A DNA stretch of 64,000 nt from Talinum fruticosum (lineage: Eukaryota > Streptophyta > Magnoliopsida > Caryophyllales > Talinaceae). Where the stretch lies: the NCBI GenBank assembly GCA_021018815.1, contig JAITYX010000005.1, positions 6,357,501 through 6,421,500 on the forward strand, written 5' to 3'. The first letter of the stretch is position 1, and every line of letters starts with the position of its first letter. The notes under the pieces were generated by a model that searched no databases, was not told the DNA's origin, and saw only the letters and a list, made by a program, of their open reading frames with translations. A program made the position numbers and the translations under genes. Below, piece after piece: positions 1 through 11,585 of this stretch.

Positions 1-1290
1 TCTTTAATCACTTGATCACTAATTTTCGATTGCTCTTTTAAGAACATATCTATCTTCCACACATTTTCAAAGTACATATTTGTCATTGGATACTCACTAC
101 TAGAGAACATTTTAGTGATTTTACAAAAAGGACTAAAAAGTTCATAAATTCTTGCAACTTTTTCCCATTCATCATCCAAAGGAAAACTCATATAAGAAGA
201 ATCAATGAAATAAAACTCCCCAAAATTATAATGATAGATAAGTGGCTTATCAAGCATAAAGTATGTTGAATTCCATCTAACCATAAAGTTTTGATTTCCT
301 TAATCTTAACTCGTTCCACGCAAGCCTTAAAATGCAATTTTCTACTCTCCAATCCCTCGACATACTTTATAGTTTCTCTAATCTTAGCCACATAATCATC
401 AATTGTCTTCAAACCATCTTTCACAATTAGATTCAAAATATGTGTTGCACATCGAACATGAAAATATTCCTCAATACTCAACAAAGACCCCTTGTCCGGA
501 AGTTTGAATTTTAAATCATCTTGCATTCTATCATTACTAGATACATTGTCCGAAGTTATGGAAAAGACCTTATGCTAAATGCCCCAATCTAGCAACAAAT
601 GAAACACAATATCATGTAAAATAGGACCGAGTGTGTGGTGGTTGCAAGTGACGGAAATTCAAGACTTTACTATGCAACTTCCAATTTGAATCCACATAAT
701 AGGCAGTCAAACACAAATATAAATCAGTTTGACAAGAAATCCATAAATCACAAGTCAAAGAAATCGCCTTGGAAGTGAAAGCAAAGTATCTTTTAGTTTC
801 TTTTTCAAATTATCATGCAATTTCGGGCAATCTACTTTTGCCTTATGATTTTCTCTATTTCCTTGGTGCTCAACCCATGAAAAACTATATCCATGCCTTA
901 TGATTGCCTTAGCTACCTATTCATGATAAACTTTTTGATCACACCTAATAGCTTGGGCGGAAGCCTCTTGAGCTACCTTTGCTACTAGATATTGTTTGCA
1001 CTTGTCAAGATACTTCTTCATGGTGCTCGTTCTATACCTTGAGTCCGCTTAAAAGTCTTCAATTCACAATGTCTACAAGTAACTCGATTCTTCCCGTCTC
1101 GTAGATGCGGATGTAAGTATTACCACATACTCTGGCCATACTACACTTCTAGGCCCACCAATATTAGTAATTGTAGAAGTATGCACACTTGTCTTGATTG
1201 TTTGACTCGTCGTTGAGGTCAATATTAACATGAATTGCAGTGTCATCATCAATGTCAAAGAGATGTAGAATATCTTCACCATCTGTTTCC
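1..1290 (-). pseudogene. hAT transposase remnant (RICESLEEPER/BED-finger type), partial
   Basis: Read on the minus strand. Positions ~1180-1050 resemble a BED zinc finger: SVVWPEY, then in other frames VTCRHCE and a lysine-rich stretch, as in plant hAT transposases. Positions 526-260 read FHVRCATHILNLIVKDGLK followed by IRETIKYVEG and FKACVE, the hallmark of the RNase H-like core of RICESLEEPER-type transposases, where a CAHILNLIV block precedes the conserved tryptophan region. The frame changes several times and stops interrupt it, so no full protein can be made. The C-terminal dimerisation part would lie left of the window. Terminal inverted repeats were not identified. Class assignment is secure; activity is very unlikely. 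Confidence 0.8.
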
Positions 1291-1309
1291 ATAACTCCTT
1301 ATGAACTGT

Positions 1310-1480
1310 GCAATAATAAGTTTAACAAAAATCAGAAATCAAAAAATAAAAACCAGTAATAAGAAATCAACAATAAAAAAATCAAAAATAGAACCAGAAA
1401 TCAACAATCGAAATAAAAATCATAAATCAAAACCAGAAATCATCAATCAAAAATCAAAAATCAAAAATTCAAATTGGGGA
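1310..1480. repeat. A-rich low-complexity repeat (AAATC-like)
   Basis: Repeated short words such as aaatcaaaa and accagaaatca make a degenerate A-rich tract just upstream of the hAT remnant. It yields a lysine/asparagine-rich spurious reading frame. It is not coding. Confidence 0.6.
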
Positions 1481-1499
1481 GTAGGGAGCCCTAAGTAAT

Positions 1500-2430
1500 T
1501 AGAAATTAGAACACACAATAAGAACCCTAAGTAAACAAAAGCACTGACAACAATAATGGCAAACAACAAAGCCAAGAAGTAATGTGACTAGCTGCGGAGT
1601 AAGGAATAGGGAGCCGGACGGTGGAGTGGGGAGCCAAGAAGCCATAAAGGGGAGTGAACAAACAAGTACCTTTAACAAAATAGGAAGTGGAGAGCGGAAG
1701 ATTAAGAGTTGAGAGGGCTGGAGTTGCGGAGATGCGAAATGAAAGCCGGGTAATGAAGTAAAGAGCGAGGCGAGAAAAAGAGAGAAACATAGAGATTATG
1801 TGATGCAAGCCGAAGCCGGATGCTTGCTCTACTAGGGGAGGGGCTTGGGGTTGGCTGGCTGGGGATATTAAGACCTGGTCGAGATCGAGGTTGAGGAAGA
1901 GGAGAGGAAACGACAACACAAAACACAACAGACCAGTCGAGACATAACGTTTGGTTTTGTTTTGTTTTCGTTCCTTTTTATGTTTGTTTTGTTTGACAAA
2001 TAAAGGGTAAATTTCCCTCCAAATCTTTACAATAAAAATTCTGATTTTACTAGATTAGAAGAGAGGAAAATTTTTATTTTTATTATAAAAAAAGAAGGAA
2101 AAAATAAAAACTTGAAATTTTTATATTTTAAAATTTTGTTAATAGAATTTAATTTGATTTAATAAATAAAATTAGAGAATTTTATTTGATTCACCTATTG
2201 GTTAATTTAAAATATGAATTATAATTATTAATTTTAATGGATAAGTTTATTATTAAAAATTAATATTTCTATAATTTAAGTAAAAGCAGAATTACTACTT
2301 ATTAATCATTACAAATTTTTTTTGTTCATGATAATGAATGTAAAATATGTAATTTAAAGAACTACGAAATATGTGTAAATATATAATGCATTTTAATCTA
2401 TGTGTAAATAAGTTCAATTCAAAATGTATT
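1500..2430. other. Intergenic stretch, no gene seen
   Basis: 1500-1930 is mixed-composition DNA that may belong to the end of the hAT element. Reading frames here show no recognisable domain. 1950-2430 is strongly AT-rich with no supported feature. Confidence 0.5.
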
Positions 2431-2755
2431 AGTTTTCAATTTGATTTAGCAAGTTAATTTTGGATTATATCGACCTGAATTTAACTAAGTTGACCCGACC
2501 TTATATTTTTAAATTTAACATTAAATAGAGCCATTACATGAATAAGTTAAGTACTTAACTAATATCAATGACACTTAGTCTAGTATTCATCACCATATCT
2601 TGGTATCTCACAAATTCGTGTTTATTAATTTATGTAAATAAGTTCAATTCGGATATTACTTGGTTCGAATTTGATCAAATCGATTTAGCCTCGTATTAAA
2701 TTCATCTCTAGATTAAGGTTCAAATTAGTTTAATTTATTGGTTGGAAAATTACTA
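2431..2755 (+). repeat. Imperfect direct repeat, copy A
   Basis: Starts agttttcaatttgatttagc and runs through shared blocks: atatcgac..gaattta, tttaacatnaaata, taagttnagttcgga, ttgannaaatcga and the closing ggtt/gttgaaaatta. The same blocks occur in the same order in copy B at 2874-3231. Coding signal is absent. It may be an old duplicated fragment of an unknown repeat. Confidence 0.5.
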
Positions 2756-2873
2756 TCCAAGATGATAGTCGTTAGTCGAGGAATTCGGGGACTACTGAGT
2801 AGAGTACTAACCGATTAACCGACGGCTAGATACTCTTAGTTGGCGGGCGTCTAGTGACCGATGGGTATTCAAT

Positions 2874-3231
2874 AGTTTTCATTTTGATTTAGCAAGTTTA
2901 TTTTAGATTGTATCGACTCGAATTTATCTAAATCATTCCAACATTATCTTTATAAATTTAACATCAAATATACTCATTATGGGTTCGAATGAGCTTATTG
3001 ATTTGTTAGTTAACTACTTAACTAAAATCTGAATCGTTGTCACTTGGGTCTATTAGTCTTGTTATTATAACTAAATTTAACATCAAATATACTCGTTTTT
3101 ATTAATATATTTAGATAAGTTTAGTTCGGATTGTACTAGTTTGAATTTGACCAAATCGACTTGTTCTCGTATGAAATTTATCATCAAATTATGGTTCACA
3201 TTAGTTCAATTGATTTGTTGAAAAATTATAA
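2874..3231 (+). repeat. Imperfect direct repeat, copy B
   Basis: Second copy of the 2431-2755 block with the same order of conserved words. A short GC-richer stretch at about 2780-2870 separates the two. Divergence is high, so the duplication is old. Confidence 0.5.
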
Positions 3232-3471
3232 GACATCGAAGTAAATTCACTTAATCTTAATTATTATATTATATATATCAGATTAATGATTATTTGCAAT
3301 TATCAATAAGTTTGAGTTAGACTATACAATTTATACGACGTATTAAAATATCAATTTTGTTTATCTTGTTTAAAATTTAGAGTCAAATAAAAAATTTAGC
3401 TTGTATATACTTATCTCTTTACCAGTACCTTTTTTTTTTAATAAACAACTTCCCTTTTTTAACAAAAAATG

Positions 3472-4659
3472 ATTGAGGGTACCCCATATTATTATGTGAA
3501 AATTATTTTTAGGGGACCACATTATTAAAATTGTTTTAGAAGTGCCATACATTATACTATAACTATTAATGGGGTACTTACCATTAAAAAATTGTTTGGA
3601 TCCATTAAATTTCATTGAATTTACTAAATTATCCCCTTCATCAACGCATCTCTCTCTCCCCTCTCCCGCCTGCAAATTTAACCCCCTCCTCTCTCTCTCT
3701 CTCTCTCCATAAACGTATCTCTCTATCCCTCTCCCTCCCCGCTTGTAAATTCAACCCCCTCCTTGTTTAATTAACTTTACATATAATAAGATGCATCCCT
3801 CGGTTATGATAATGTACTCAAAGTAGAAAATATAATTGAGCTATGAATGTAGCCACAACCCACAACTCGACCCATTTTTGCTCCAATCGGTCCTCGAAAA
3901 ATAGGATAGTCCTTATCCTCTCATGGGCAAGATCGATCACCGAACCCAACCCTGTTTTTGCTCCCACTAATTCTTGGAGAAACAGGGGCAATCTTCTTCT
4001 TCGGGCGGAATGGCTTCCAAATCCGAACCGGGATTCAGCTGGGAAGAGTGATCTTACGGGCAACAAGAGCCGAGCCGACCCGTTTTGGAAGGAACTGCTG
4101 GTAATGGAGGTGGAAGGAAGAGAGACAAAGAGGGAATAAGCGAGAGTGGCTGCAGAAATGGCGTGGAAAGAGTAAGAGGATGTCAATAGGGAGTAATTGA
4201 GCAAGGAGAAGAGACGAGAAATAAGGAGGGAGGAAATGAACATCAATTAGGTTGTTCTTGGTTGAATATTAGAATGATGAATTGAGGGATTCCTCGATGG
4301 TGCCATTAATAATAAATTTGTTTATAATAGTCGATGATGGAGAGAGAGATAGGAGGAGGGGTTGAATTTCCGGGTAGGAGAGGAGAGAGAGGGAGAGAGA
4401 GATGCGGCGATGAAGAGAGAGAGGAGGGGGTTGAATTTGCGGGCGGGGAGGAGAGAGAGGGAGAGAGATGCATTTATAGAGGAAGAGGGCGAGGGAGGGG
4501 GTAATTTAGTAAATTTAATAAAATTTAAAGGATCCAAACAAATTTTTAACAATAAGTACCCCATTAATAGTTCTCGTAAAATGCAGAGCACTTCTAAAAT
4601 AATTTTAATAATATGATCCCCTAAAAATAATTTTCACATAATATGGGGTACCCCTAAGT
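3472..4659. mobile_element. Long-inverted-repeat (foldback/MULE-like) non-autonomous element
   Basis: The left arm (3472 to about 3760) and right arm (about 4358 to 4659) are inverted copies. Both carry ggtaccccatattat at the outer end, gtgaaaattattttta, attaatggggtactta, a ttggatcc block, and inner CT-rich/GA-rich tracts with caaattnaaccccctcct. Arms are about 290 bp at roughly 80% identity by eye. The interior (about 3790-4320) is GC-richer than its surroundings and contains overlapping open frames on both strands with no domain I recognise. Long arms around a unique GC-richer core fit a Mutator-like or Pack-MULE-like element, but no clear 9 bp target-site duplication was found because the flanks are A/T runs. 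Confidence 0.65.
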
Positions 4660-4844
4660 TATTTTTTTCTTTTTTAATCTATACAAATAAATATTTAAAA
4701 TAAAAAAATTAATATTAATAATAAATTAACTTTATAAAATTTGGAGTGTCTTCACTCAAAAAGGTTTTGGGCTTTCAACTTTTGTAAAATTCTAAGCCCA
4801 TGTGATAATATTGAATTAAGCCAACTGAAAATTTCCAATTATTT

Positions 4845-5225
4845 AATCGACCGAATGTAACCCGATTGGAATTTAACCCAACCCGATTTTGATCCGATCC
4901 AAATTTGACATGACTGGATATTAACCCGACCCAAAAGTGACTTTACTCGATTTCGGTTCGATTCAAAGTTAACCCGAAACCTACTCGAACCAACATTGAC
5001 CCAAACCGAACCGAAACCAACCTAAACTTCACGGAAATTGATCCGATTCGAAATTAACTCAAACCCGACTCGAACGAAATTGACCGAAATTGACCAAAGC
5101 CGAAGTTTATCCGAACTCGACCCGAACGAGATTGACATGAAGTTGATCGAAATCGAACCTAATATGAACGAGATAGACTCAAAATTGACTTAAATTAAAC
5201 TTAAATCGAGTCAAACTCGAATTGA
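4845..5225. repeat. Degenerate short-period repeat (GAAATTGACC/ACCCGAA words)
   Basis: About 380 bp are built from variants of words such as gaaattgacc, aacccgaa, ccgaaccgaa and tcgaactcga, with a loose period of roughly 10-12 bp. It ends about 125 bp before the RPS29 telo-box. It is a diverged minisatellite with no coding content. Confidence 0.6.
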
Positions 5226-5351
5226 ATGACTTGATTGTAAGGTGTAATTATGATAGTTGAAAAACTTTTTTACGGTGGATTTGTTTTTTTACACAAAAAA
5301 ACTGACGCACTTAAAAATAAGAATTCTACATAGGGCTGACGTATACGTGGC

Positions 5352-5447
5352 TTTAAAAGCCCTCTGTATTCGCCGATTAGGGTTTTTGTCCGCACCAGCC
5401 TTTTGCTTGAAACGCCGGTCTGCGATTCTCTCTCTCTCTCTCTCTCC
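5352..5447 (+). promoter_or_regulatory. RPS29 core promoter: TTTAAA, telo-box and CT-rich leader
   Basis: A TTTAAA element (5352-5357) is followed by ttagggttt (5377-5385), the reverse form of the telo-box AAACCCTAA found in many plant ribosomal protein promoters. A (TC)n tract at 5427-5447 lies in the presumed 5' UTR. This combination agrees with a growth-linked, strongly transcribed ribosomal protein gene. The exact transcription start cannot be seen. Confidence 0.6.
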
Positions 5448-5470
5448 TCTCTGCCTTCATCTGCGACGAG

Positions 5471-7979
5471 ATGGGTCACTCCAACATCTGGAACTCTCAT
5501 CCTAAGAACTATGGCCCTGGCTCTCGTGCTTGGTGAGCAATCCATCTCTCAATTTCTTCTACTATTACTGTAGTTGATTGATTTTTCCTTCTATTTTTTT
5601 TTATCTTTCAGGCATCTGTGGAAATAATGTAATTTCTTTGAATTTAAAATGTAATTTGTTATTGGGAATTTATTCGTTGTTGACTCATGAAGGTTTGGTT
5701 TGTTTGAAACTAATGAATTTGTTGATTTTGAATTATTAAACTGGTTGATAATTTCAGATTTTCTGAGGAGAATCTAATTAGGGTTAAGGCTTTTGCGTTG
5801 GTTAATGTATGCTGTATCAGAATCTGATTGATAAGTTGGGGCTGGTGATGTGACCTATTCTGCTTGGATAGTAGATAATTGCCTTTTGAATTCTCTGCCA
5901 ATATCTTTATGTTAAAATGCCAATCTGACAATGTAGATCTCTACAACCCACTTCGAATGAATGAGGAAATTGGTTGTTGTAAGGGAAGTGTAGATAGTCC
6001 TCAATTTGAAATCTGGTGTAAAGCTTGATTCTGAGCTTTGAAGAATGATGCTTTTAGAGAATGAAATTACTGTGTGTCTATGTATGGGTGTGGATTACAA
6101 TCTTGGGTTGATGAGGGATGTTTAAACTATAGTGGTCTAAAGTTTCATGAAGTGGAGGGTGTATTGGTGTCTTCTTGTTGAATTACTTGAATATTTAGCA
6201 TTTGATACATAGAACAGTTTTGTTGGGCTACATATTTTAAGAAACATGATGATTCAATACATGCGCTATTTAGTACACCTTAATGAGTTGTCAATGGTTA
6301 CAAGATTTGTACTTAAAACGAGGGTACGTTGATAGGAAATCCCAAGCACCATAAACAGCTGCCAGCGTGTGGTAACATTTTCTTTATGTGTCATGTCTAT
6401 GTAATAATGAAAATGAATAAGGGCAAAAACAAATGATTTTGAAAGGTATCGATGTGGTAACCTTTTGCGGGAAAAAACATAATGCTGAAAACTGTAGTGT
6501 AGGTATAGCCATTACCATCCGATTTGATTTATTGCCAGACTAAAGGGACCATGTATGCAATCTGGTTGGTATATGTCATAATTCCTCATATAATTTTCTC
6601 AGTAGTTTTGTTCTTCCATTCATTTGAAAATGTTTGATCAACTCCTTCCAAAAATTATTGCAAGTCAAGCAGAGTATTTGAAGATATGATATTAACTTGT
6701 AGACTGGCTGTTTTCATTTATAATATTGAACATGATTGTCAATGCCCTGTGTTTTGTTAATAATAAGGACTACTGGTGTTTGATTCACCCTTTCTATGTA
6801 AAAGACAAGATTGATTACTAGGTTCAAGTGATTTTTTGCTGGTCAAAGGCAAGCTCACTTGTAGTTGTAATAGATTTTAAACTGACTAGTCTGATCTAGT
6901 TGTTATTGGTAACTGAATTTCATGCTTACTATGTTTCTGTTAATGTTCTGCAGCCGGGTTTGTGGCAATCCTCATGCCATAATCAGAAAGTATGGTCTAA
7001 TGTGCTGCAGACAATGCTTCCGCAGCAATGCCAAGGAAATTGGATTCATCAAGGTTTATTTCCAATCTCATTGAGCTTATTGCTTTGATTATGCACTTTT
7101 TAACTATGGAAAAGCTTTATGATGGGGCTTCCATTTTTAATTTGTCATTTTCCTTTGTTCTGGTGCTTGTTTGTCTCTTTTTAGAGTTTAGGATTAGGAT
7201 GGCACTCTTTGTGCATTATAGGCAAGGATGAATTTTGTCTTTAAAGTGCACATCTTGTCACTGACAGAGAGTCAGACTATAAAAGACAGACCTTGGGAAG
7301 AGGTTGAACAAATTTCCTGCATACTCGAAGTGGTGGCCAGGCTAGTAAGCCACTTGGTTTAAGCATATGTCAAATTTAAACTTCAGGATCAGTTGAATAG
7401 TTTTAAAGCTTCTCGCTCAAAAAAACAAAAGTTTTAAAGCTTTACCTCCCAAAACAAGAGATAATAGAACTGTGTACAGGCTCACTCTAAACTGAATTGA
7501 TCTGGTTAGGGTGAATATGCCCCCTCTTTTCAGGCTTGCCTTCTTGTGGCAGTTGCCTTGGAACAGTAGCTTGCAAGTTTGTATCGGTTTATCCTCTTTT
7601 TTATGTTTTTTAAATTCTTTTCTGAGGTAGCCGAATGATGGAAAATCTACTATATTGACTAACTGCATTTGGTTTCATTCATCACTGGGCTTTGCCTCAC
7701 CAATGCTCCCCCTCCCCTCCCCTCCCCTCCCCCAAAGGACATGCTACTGAGGGCCTGTTTGGTTCAAAATGATGGGAAGGAAATGGAATTAACGGAAGGA
7801 GAAAAGGTCAAGGGAACCAATCATCTTAGTGATAACCATGAATAGCCTTTCCTTTCCTGAATACTGTGAACCAAATGGCTCCTTAGTGATTCCACAATGA
7901 CATCTGAAAATTGATGAGTTACGTACCTTTATTATGCTCATGTTGATTTGTTGTTTATCCTGGTTTTCAGTACCGCTAA
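5471..7979 (+). CDS. RPS29: 40S ribosomal protein S29 (uS14), three exons
   Basis: Exons are 5471-5532, 6954-7053 and 7971-7979, with GT-AG introns of 1,421 and 917 bp. The spliced protein is 56 aa, the usual length for plant S29. It starts [20 protein letters not shown] and ends IGFIKYR. Two CxxC pairs (CRVC, then CCRQC) form the zinc-binding knuckle of uS14 proteins, and the [12 protein letters not shown] block between them is diagnostic. S29 sits in the head of the small ribosomal subunit near the mRNA and decoding region. The last exon holds only the codons for Tyr-Arg plus stop, so ORF callers miss it. The gene appears intact. Both introns are long for such a small gene, and intron 2 holds a MITE-like insertion and a C-rich tract. 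Confidence 0.95.
7708..7733 (-). repeat. C-rich tract, potential G-quadruplex on minus strand
   Basis: Five runs of four or five C separated by single T lie in intron 2 of RPS29. The complementary strand has five G-runs with one-base loops, the classic G-quadruplex pattern. On the sense transcript the run is C-rich, so any quadruplex would be in the template DNA. Confidence 0.7.
7750..7883. mobile_element. Small MITE-like insertion in RPS29 intron 2
   Basis: The left end reads agggcctgtttggttca and the right end, reverse-complemented, aggagccatttggttca, so the ~134 bp segment has imperfect terminal inverted repeats of about 17 bp. The cctgtttggtt end is common among plant hAT and Harbinger MITEs. 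No convincing target-site duplication was seen. Confidence 0.4.
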
Positions 7980-8808
7980 AGGAATGGTGTTGATCACGTG
8001 GAGCAAAAGGTGAAGCTGAATCAGCGAGCATTTTCTATTGATTTTGTTATTGAATGTTGCAGCGTTATGAAAATTTTGCTTTAGCTTAAAAACCTACTTC
8101 AAGTGTATTGACACTTTTGATGACTTAAATGATTAGACCTTGTCAACCTGCATACTTTTGAGAAGCTTATGGTAAATTTTGTCATTTAAGTGCATCGGTT
8201 GTGCAATGTGGATTGCAATTTACACCTGAATGTGGAGGCAGAATATGATCGTGTTCTTTAATTTGAATGGGTTGTGAATTCCGAATAAGGTTTGGGGAAG
8301 ATTTTGGTGGCTGTCATGTAGCTTCAACATAAAAGCCGCTATAAGTTTAGTTAACTCTGAAAGAAATATGATTACCCTAGACATGTAGTCTCGTGTCTGA
8401 GGTGAGCTAAAAGAGGGACATGTCCACGAAGGCTCTACAACTGTCTGATATTGCAATGTATTCATATTGTGGCGGGATATTTTATATATAACAATAGTGA
8501 GATATTTTAAACATCGCGACTCATTGGCTTAATATTACTTTTTTTGTATAGTTTTGACCTTTGCCGTAGTTTCAATCTAGTTTAATAAATTATCCCAAAG
8601 AAAAAAACCTCTTGAGTGTGGCTGTGATTGAACCATCCAATCCTTGCCCATGGTGACTGTTGATTCATTTATTTATGAGCCTGTCTTGTCTGAGGACGTA
8701 GAAACTAGAAAATTGGTAGTTGAGTTCATATCGGGAACGCTTCACACCGCAATCGGGAATCAGTGTCATTGGTAACTGTAACTGAATCATAATCCAATTT
8801 AACTATAA
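7980..8808 (+). other. RPS29 3' UTR and downstream flank
   Basis: The 3' UTR begins directly after the stop codon and its end cannot be fixed. The rest is AT-rich flank with no further gene recognised. Confidence 0.5.
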
Positions 8809-9792
8809 TGGCATGTTTGGTTGGATGTAATTAAAGTGATAATGTAATTAAATTAGTATTGATCATTATATAACTATGTTTGGTTACAATTTTGTGATAC
8901 AATTAAAATTATATTGTAATCACATTAACTTTTACATATGTCATTATAATTACTTAAACATTCACTAAACAATCATGATTATATCCATCCTTGTGATCAA
9001 ATTTCAATACATTTGCAATAATTCTCTCTCTCTATATTCCATATTCTTTTTCTCTCTCATCATTCACAAGCGAAAAATTCATCCATTTGAGAAGGAAATT
9101 GATTTTCTTTCTTATATTATCTTAATGTATGATATGATCGGTTGGTCATTAAGAGAAAAATTCAACTTTAACAGTTTGATTTTGAAATTTAACTATTTGA
9201 TTAAAAATATAAAAGAAGTTTAAATTTAAATTTTGAGATCAATTTTTTTTTCACTTGTTAACATTTATCTTTAATTCGTCAAGCATTTATCATCACTACA
9301 ATAATTCAATTGATATTTTCAATAAAAAAATTTCAAATTTGATTATATGATAGAAGAGATTAAAAAATTTCAAATATAAATTTCAGATTTAAAATTTTTT
9401 TATTTGAATAATATTTATCTTCACTACAATAAACATTTACCACCATTAGAATAATCTAGTACGACAAATATTTACTGCCATAAGAATAATTTAGTTGATA
9501 TATTTTTGTTACAAAAAAATTAAAACTTGATTATTTGATAGAAAAGATTAAAAAAGCTCAAATCTAAATATTTAGCTCAAAATTTTATGTGGATAACATT
9601 TATCTCGATTACGATTATTTAATTATTATTTTTTTACCGCTGAAATAATTCATTATCTTTGTGATTACATTACACTTTTTGTATAACTAAATATGATAAT
9701 GTAATTATTATCCCGTTACATTGCATACCTAATTACATTATATAATTAATTATATTATATTCCTATTACTTTACATTCCACCACACGCGACA
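8809..9792. mobile_element. MITE-like element with TAA target duplication
   Basis: The left end reads tggcatgtttggttggatgtaa and the inverted right end tgtcgcgtgtggtggaatgtaa, giving an imperfect ~22 bp inverted repeat. It is flanked by TAA on both sides (8806-8808 and 9793-9795), the size and type of duplication made by PIF/Harbinger transposases. The ~984 bp interior is very AT-rich and has no transposase. Subterminal words such as gataatgtaatt occur in inverted orientation at both ends. Confidence 0.45.
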
Positions 9793-9896
9793 TAACTTCA
9801 TTACCAAACTTGGTATTCTTTTTTTTTTTTTGTGTCTGATCATTTTAAACATCTCTCAGACATTGGATTTGGAGTTCTGTCTCATACGTCATTTAA

Positions 9897-10343
9897 GCTC
9901 TATTTGATTCTAAGAAAATAGGTTGGAAAGAAAATTTAAATGGAAAAAAAGTGATGAGGAAAAAAGTTAAGAGAAAATTAATTTTTTTCTTATGTTTGGT
10001 TCAAGGAAAAATAGAGGGAAAAAATTATAATCATTACATTGTCATGGAGAGCATAGAGAAAATACTCAATAGCATTGATTAATTGAGAGGAGAGAAAAAA
10101 TTTTAATGGCATTTTTTAATAGAATTCTCTCTCCTTTTTCATTTCTCTCTCTTTGTGAAATTTTTCTTCCATTTTTCTCTCAATTTTGGAAGGAAAATAT
10201 CATTCATCAAATTGATAAAATTTTTCATGAGTTTTTCCATCAAACTTTGTTTCTCTCATTTTTCTTCAATTCAAACAAGGAAAAGAAATTTATTTTCCAC
10301 ATTTTTTTCTTTCCTTCTAATTTTCTTAGAATCAAATAGAACC
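9897..10343. mobile_element. MITE, 447 bp, with TTAA flanks
   Basis: The terminal inverted repeats are nearly perfect: both ends read tctatttgattctaagaaaa, followed by a shared ggaaagaaaa block. TTAA directly flanks each end (9893-9896 and 10344-10347), consistent with a TTA/TAA-type or TTAA target duplication. The interior is T/A-rich with GGAAAA-type and TTTTCC-type tracts that can pair. No coding capacity. The preserved ends suggest it is younger than neighbouring repeats. Confidence 0.7.
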
Positions 10344-10785
10344 TTAAGGACCAAATGGCCAAAACAACAGACTTACCTCAAACTTGTGTGTTTCATGTGG
10401 TTTTGTTTTGGACTTTCGTGTTGATGTTTGAGTTTTATCCACCGAGACTTTTCTTATGAAGAAGTCAATTGTCTTTGCTCATAGTAATGACTTATTTAGG
10501 GTCTCCCATCAACCCACCATGGTATGGGGTTAGATTGTCAATTTTTAAATAAAAACTCTGTTTTTACTTACAAAATGTATATAAAAAGGTATATTAGGTG
10601 ATCTTGTTTTATTTAATTATGCCATATCAGGTTAGTAAATTTGATTTCTATTTTTTAATATATTTATTTTATTATTATTTTAATTATTTGAAAAGAGACA
10701 ACATAATAATACACTATTGTTTATTTGAAGATATTAACATAGCTATAGAGGTAATTTCATGTGCATACGAAATACCTAAATAAGT

Positions 10786-10930
10786 TAGTGCTCTTGGTTT
10801 AGTTGGTAAAATTGTTATCGTTAGGTTTAAAAGTTCAGACTCTTATATATTGTAAATGAGTGAAGGTAACTCTGTTAGGTCAAAGCTCAACTCGAGTTTG
10901 ATTGGTTTATTTATAGAGAAGGTCCCCTTT
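10786..10930 (+). repeat. tRNA-derived SINE-like head
   Basis: tggtttagttgg (about 10799) matches a pol III A box, and agttcagactc (about 10831) resembles a B box at tRNA-like spacing. Plant SINE heads have this layout. No A-tail or target duplication was pinned down, so the extent is approximate. Confidence 0.35.
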
Positions 10931-11585
10931 AATATTTAAATCGACTCGAATTATTCATTTATTTAGAAGTAAAATAGGATGTATTTGATTATTATGCTTA
11001 AAAACTTTGAATTAATGTGGATATCCATATTTCAAGGTTAAACCATATATTTGATCCCTATTGGTTTATATTGGAGTTCTACATTCAAATATAAAATAAA
11101 ATTTAAATTTAACCTCTAAAGATAAAAATCGTAATACCATATCAAGATTCATTTATTCAAGTAAATCAAAAGTCAGATTGGTCAAATCATAGCTCGTACT
11201 TGATTTGATTAAGGTAAGCCCGAATTCAGGTTCCATTCATAGCCTAGCCTCCAAACGAAGCCAAGCCAAACAAATCTCGGGTTCAACTTGAATAGATGCC
11301 TAGCCTTGTACACCGTCCCTTTACAAAACTACCGTCTAAAAATGAGCATGTAAAAGAAATAAACCATCAAATTTGTGAGTCCTCTTAATTGTACCCATCA
11401 AGTAATGAGACAAGGAGCATCATTAAGAAGCTTCACCAATTCAAACTCTTACGTTTTCATCATTTAATTATGAATAAATTCTCATTCGAGATTTTGCAAT
11501 GATAGGTTGTTTAGCTGGATAATAGACAAGCTGTAAACAATTAATGATTTATTTGACGTTCATTTCACTAATTTTAATCTAATGA

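Noticed and set aside
1527..1928. 133- and 74-codon minus-strand frames
   Set aside because: Overlapping frames in biased sequence next to a decayed hAT element, with no recognisable motif.
5533..7970. Intronic snoRNA in RPS29
   Set aside because: Scattered tgatga and ctga words occur, but no C/D pair with terminal stem or H/ACA layout could be assembled by eye.
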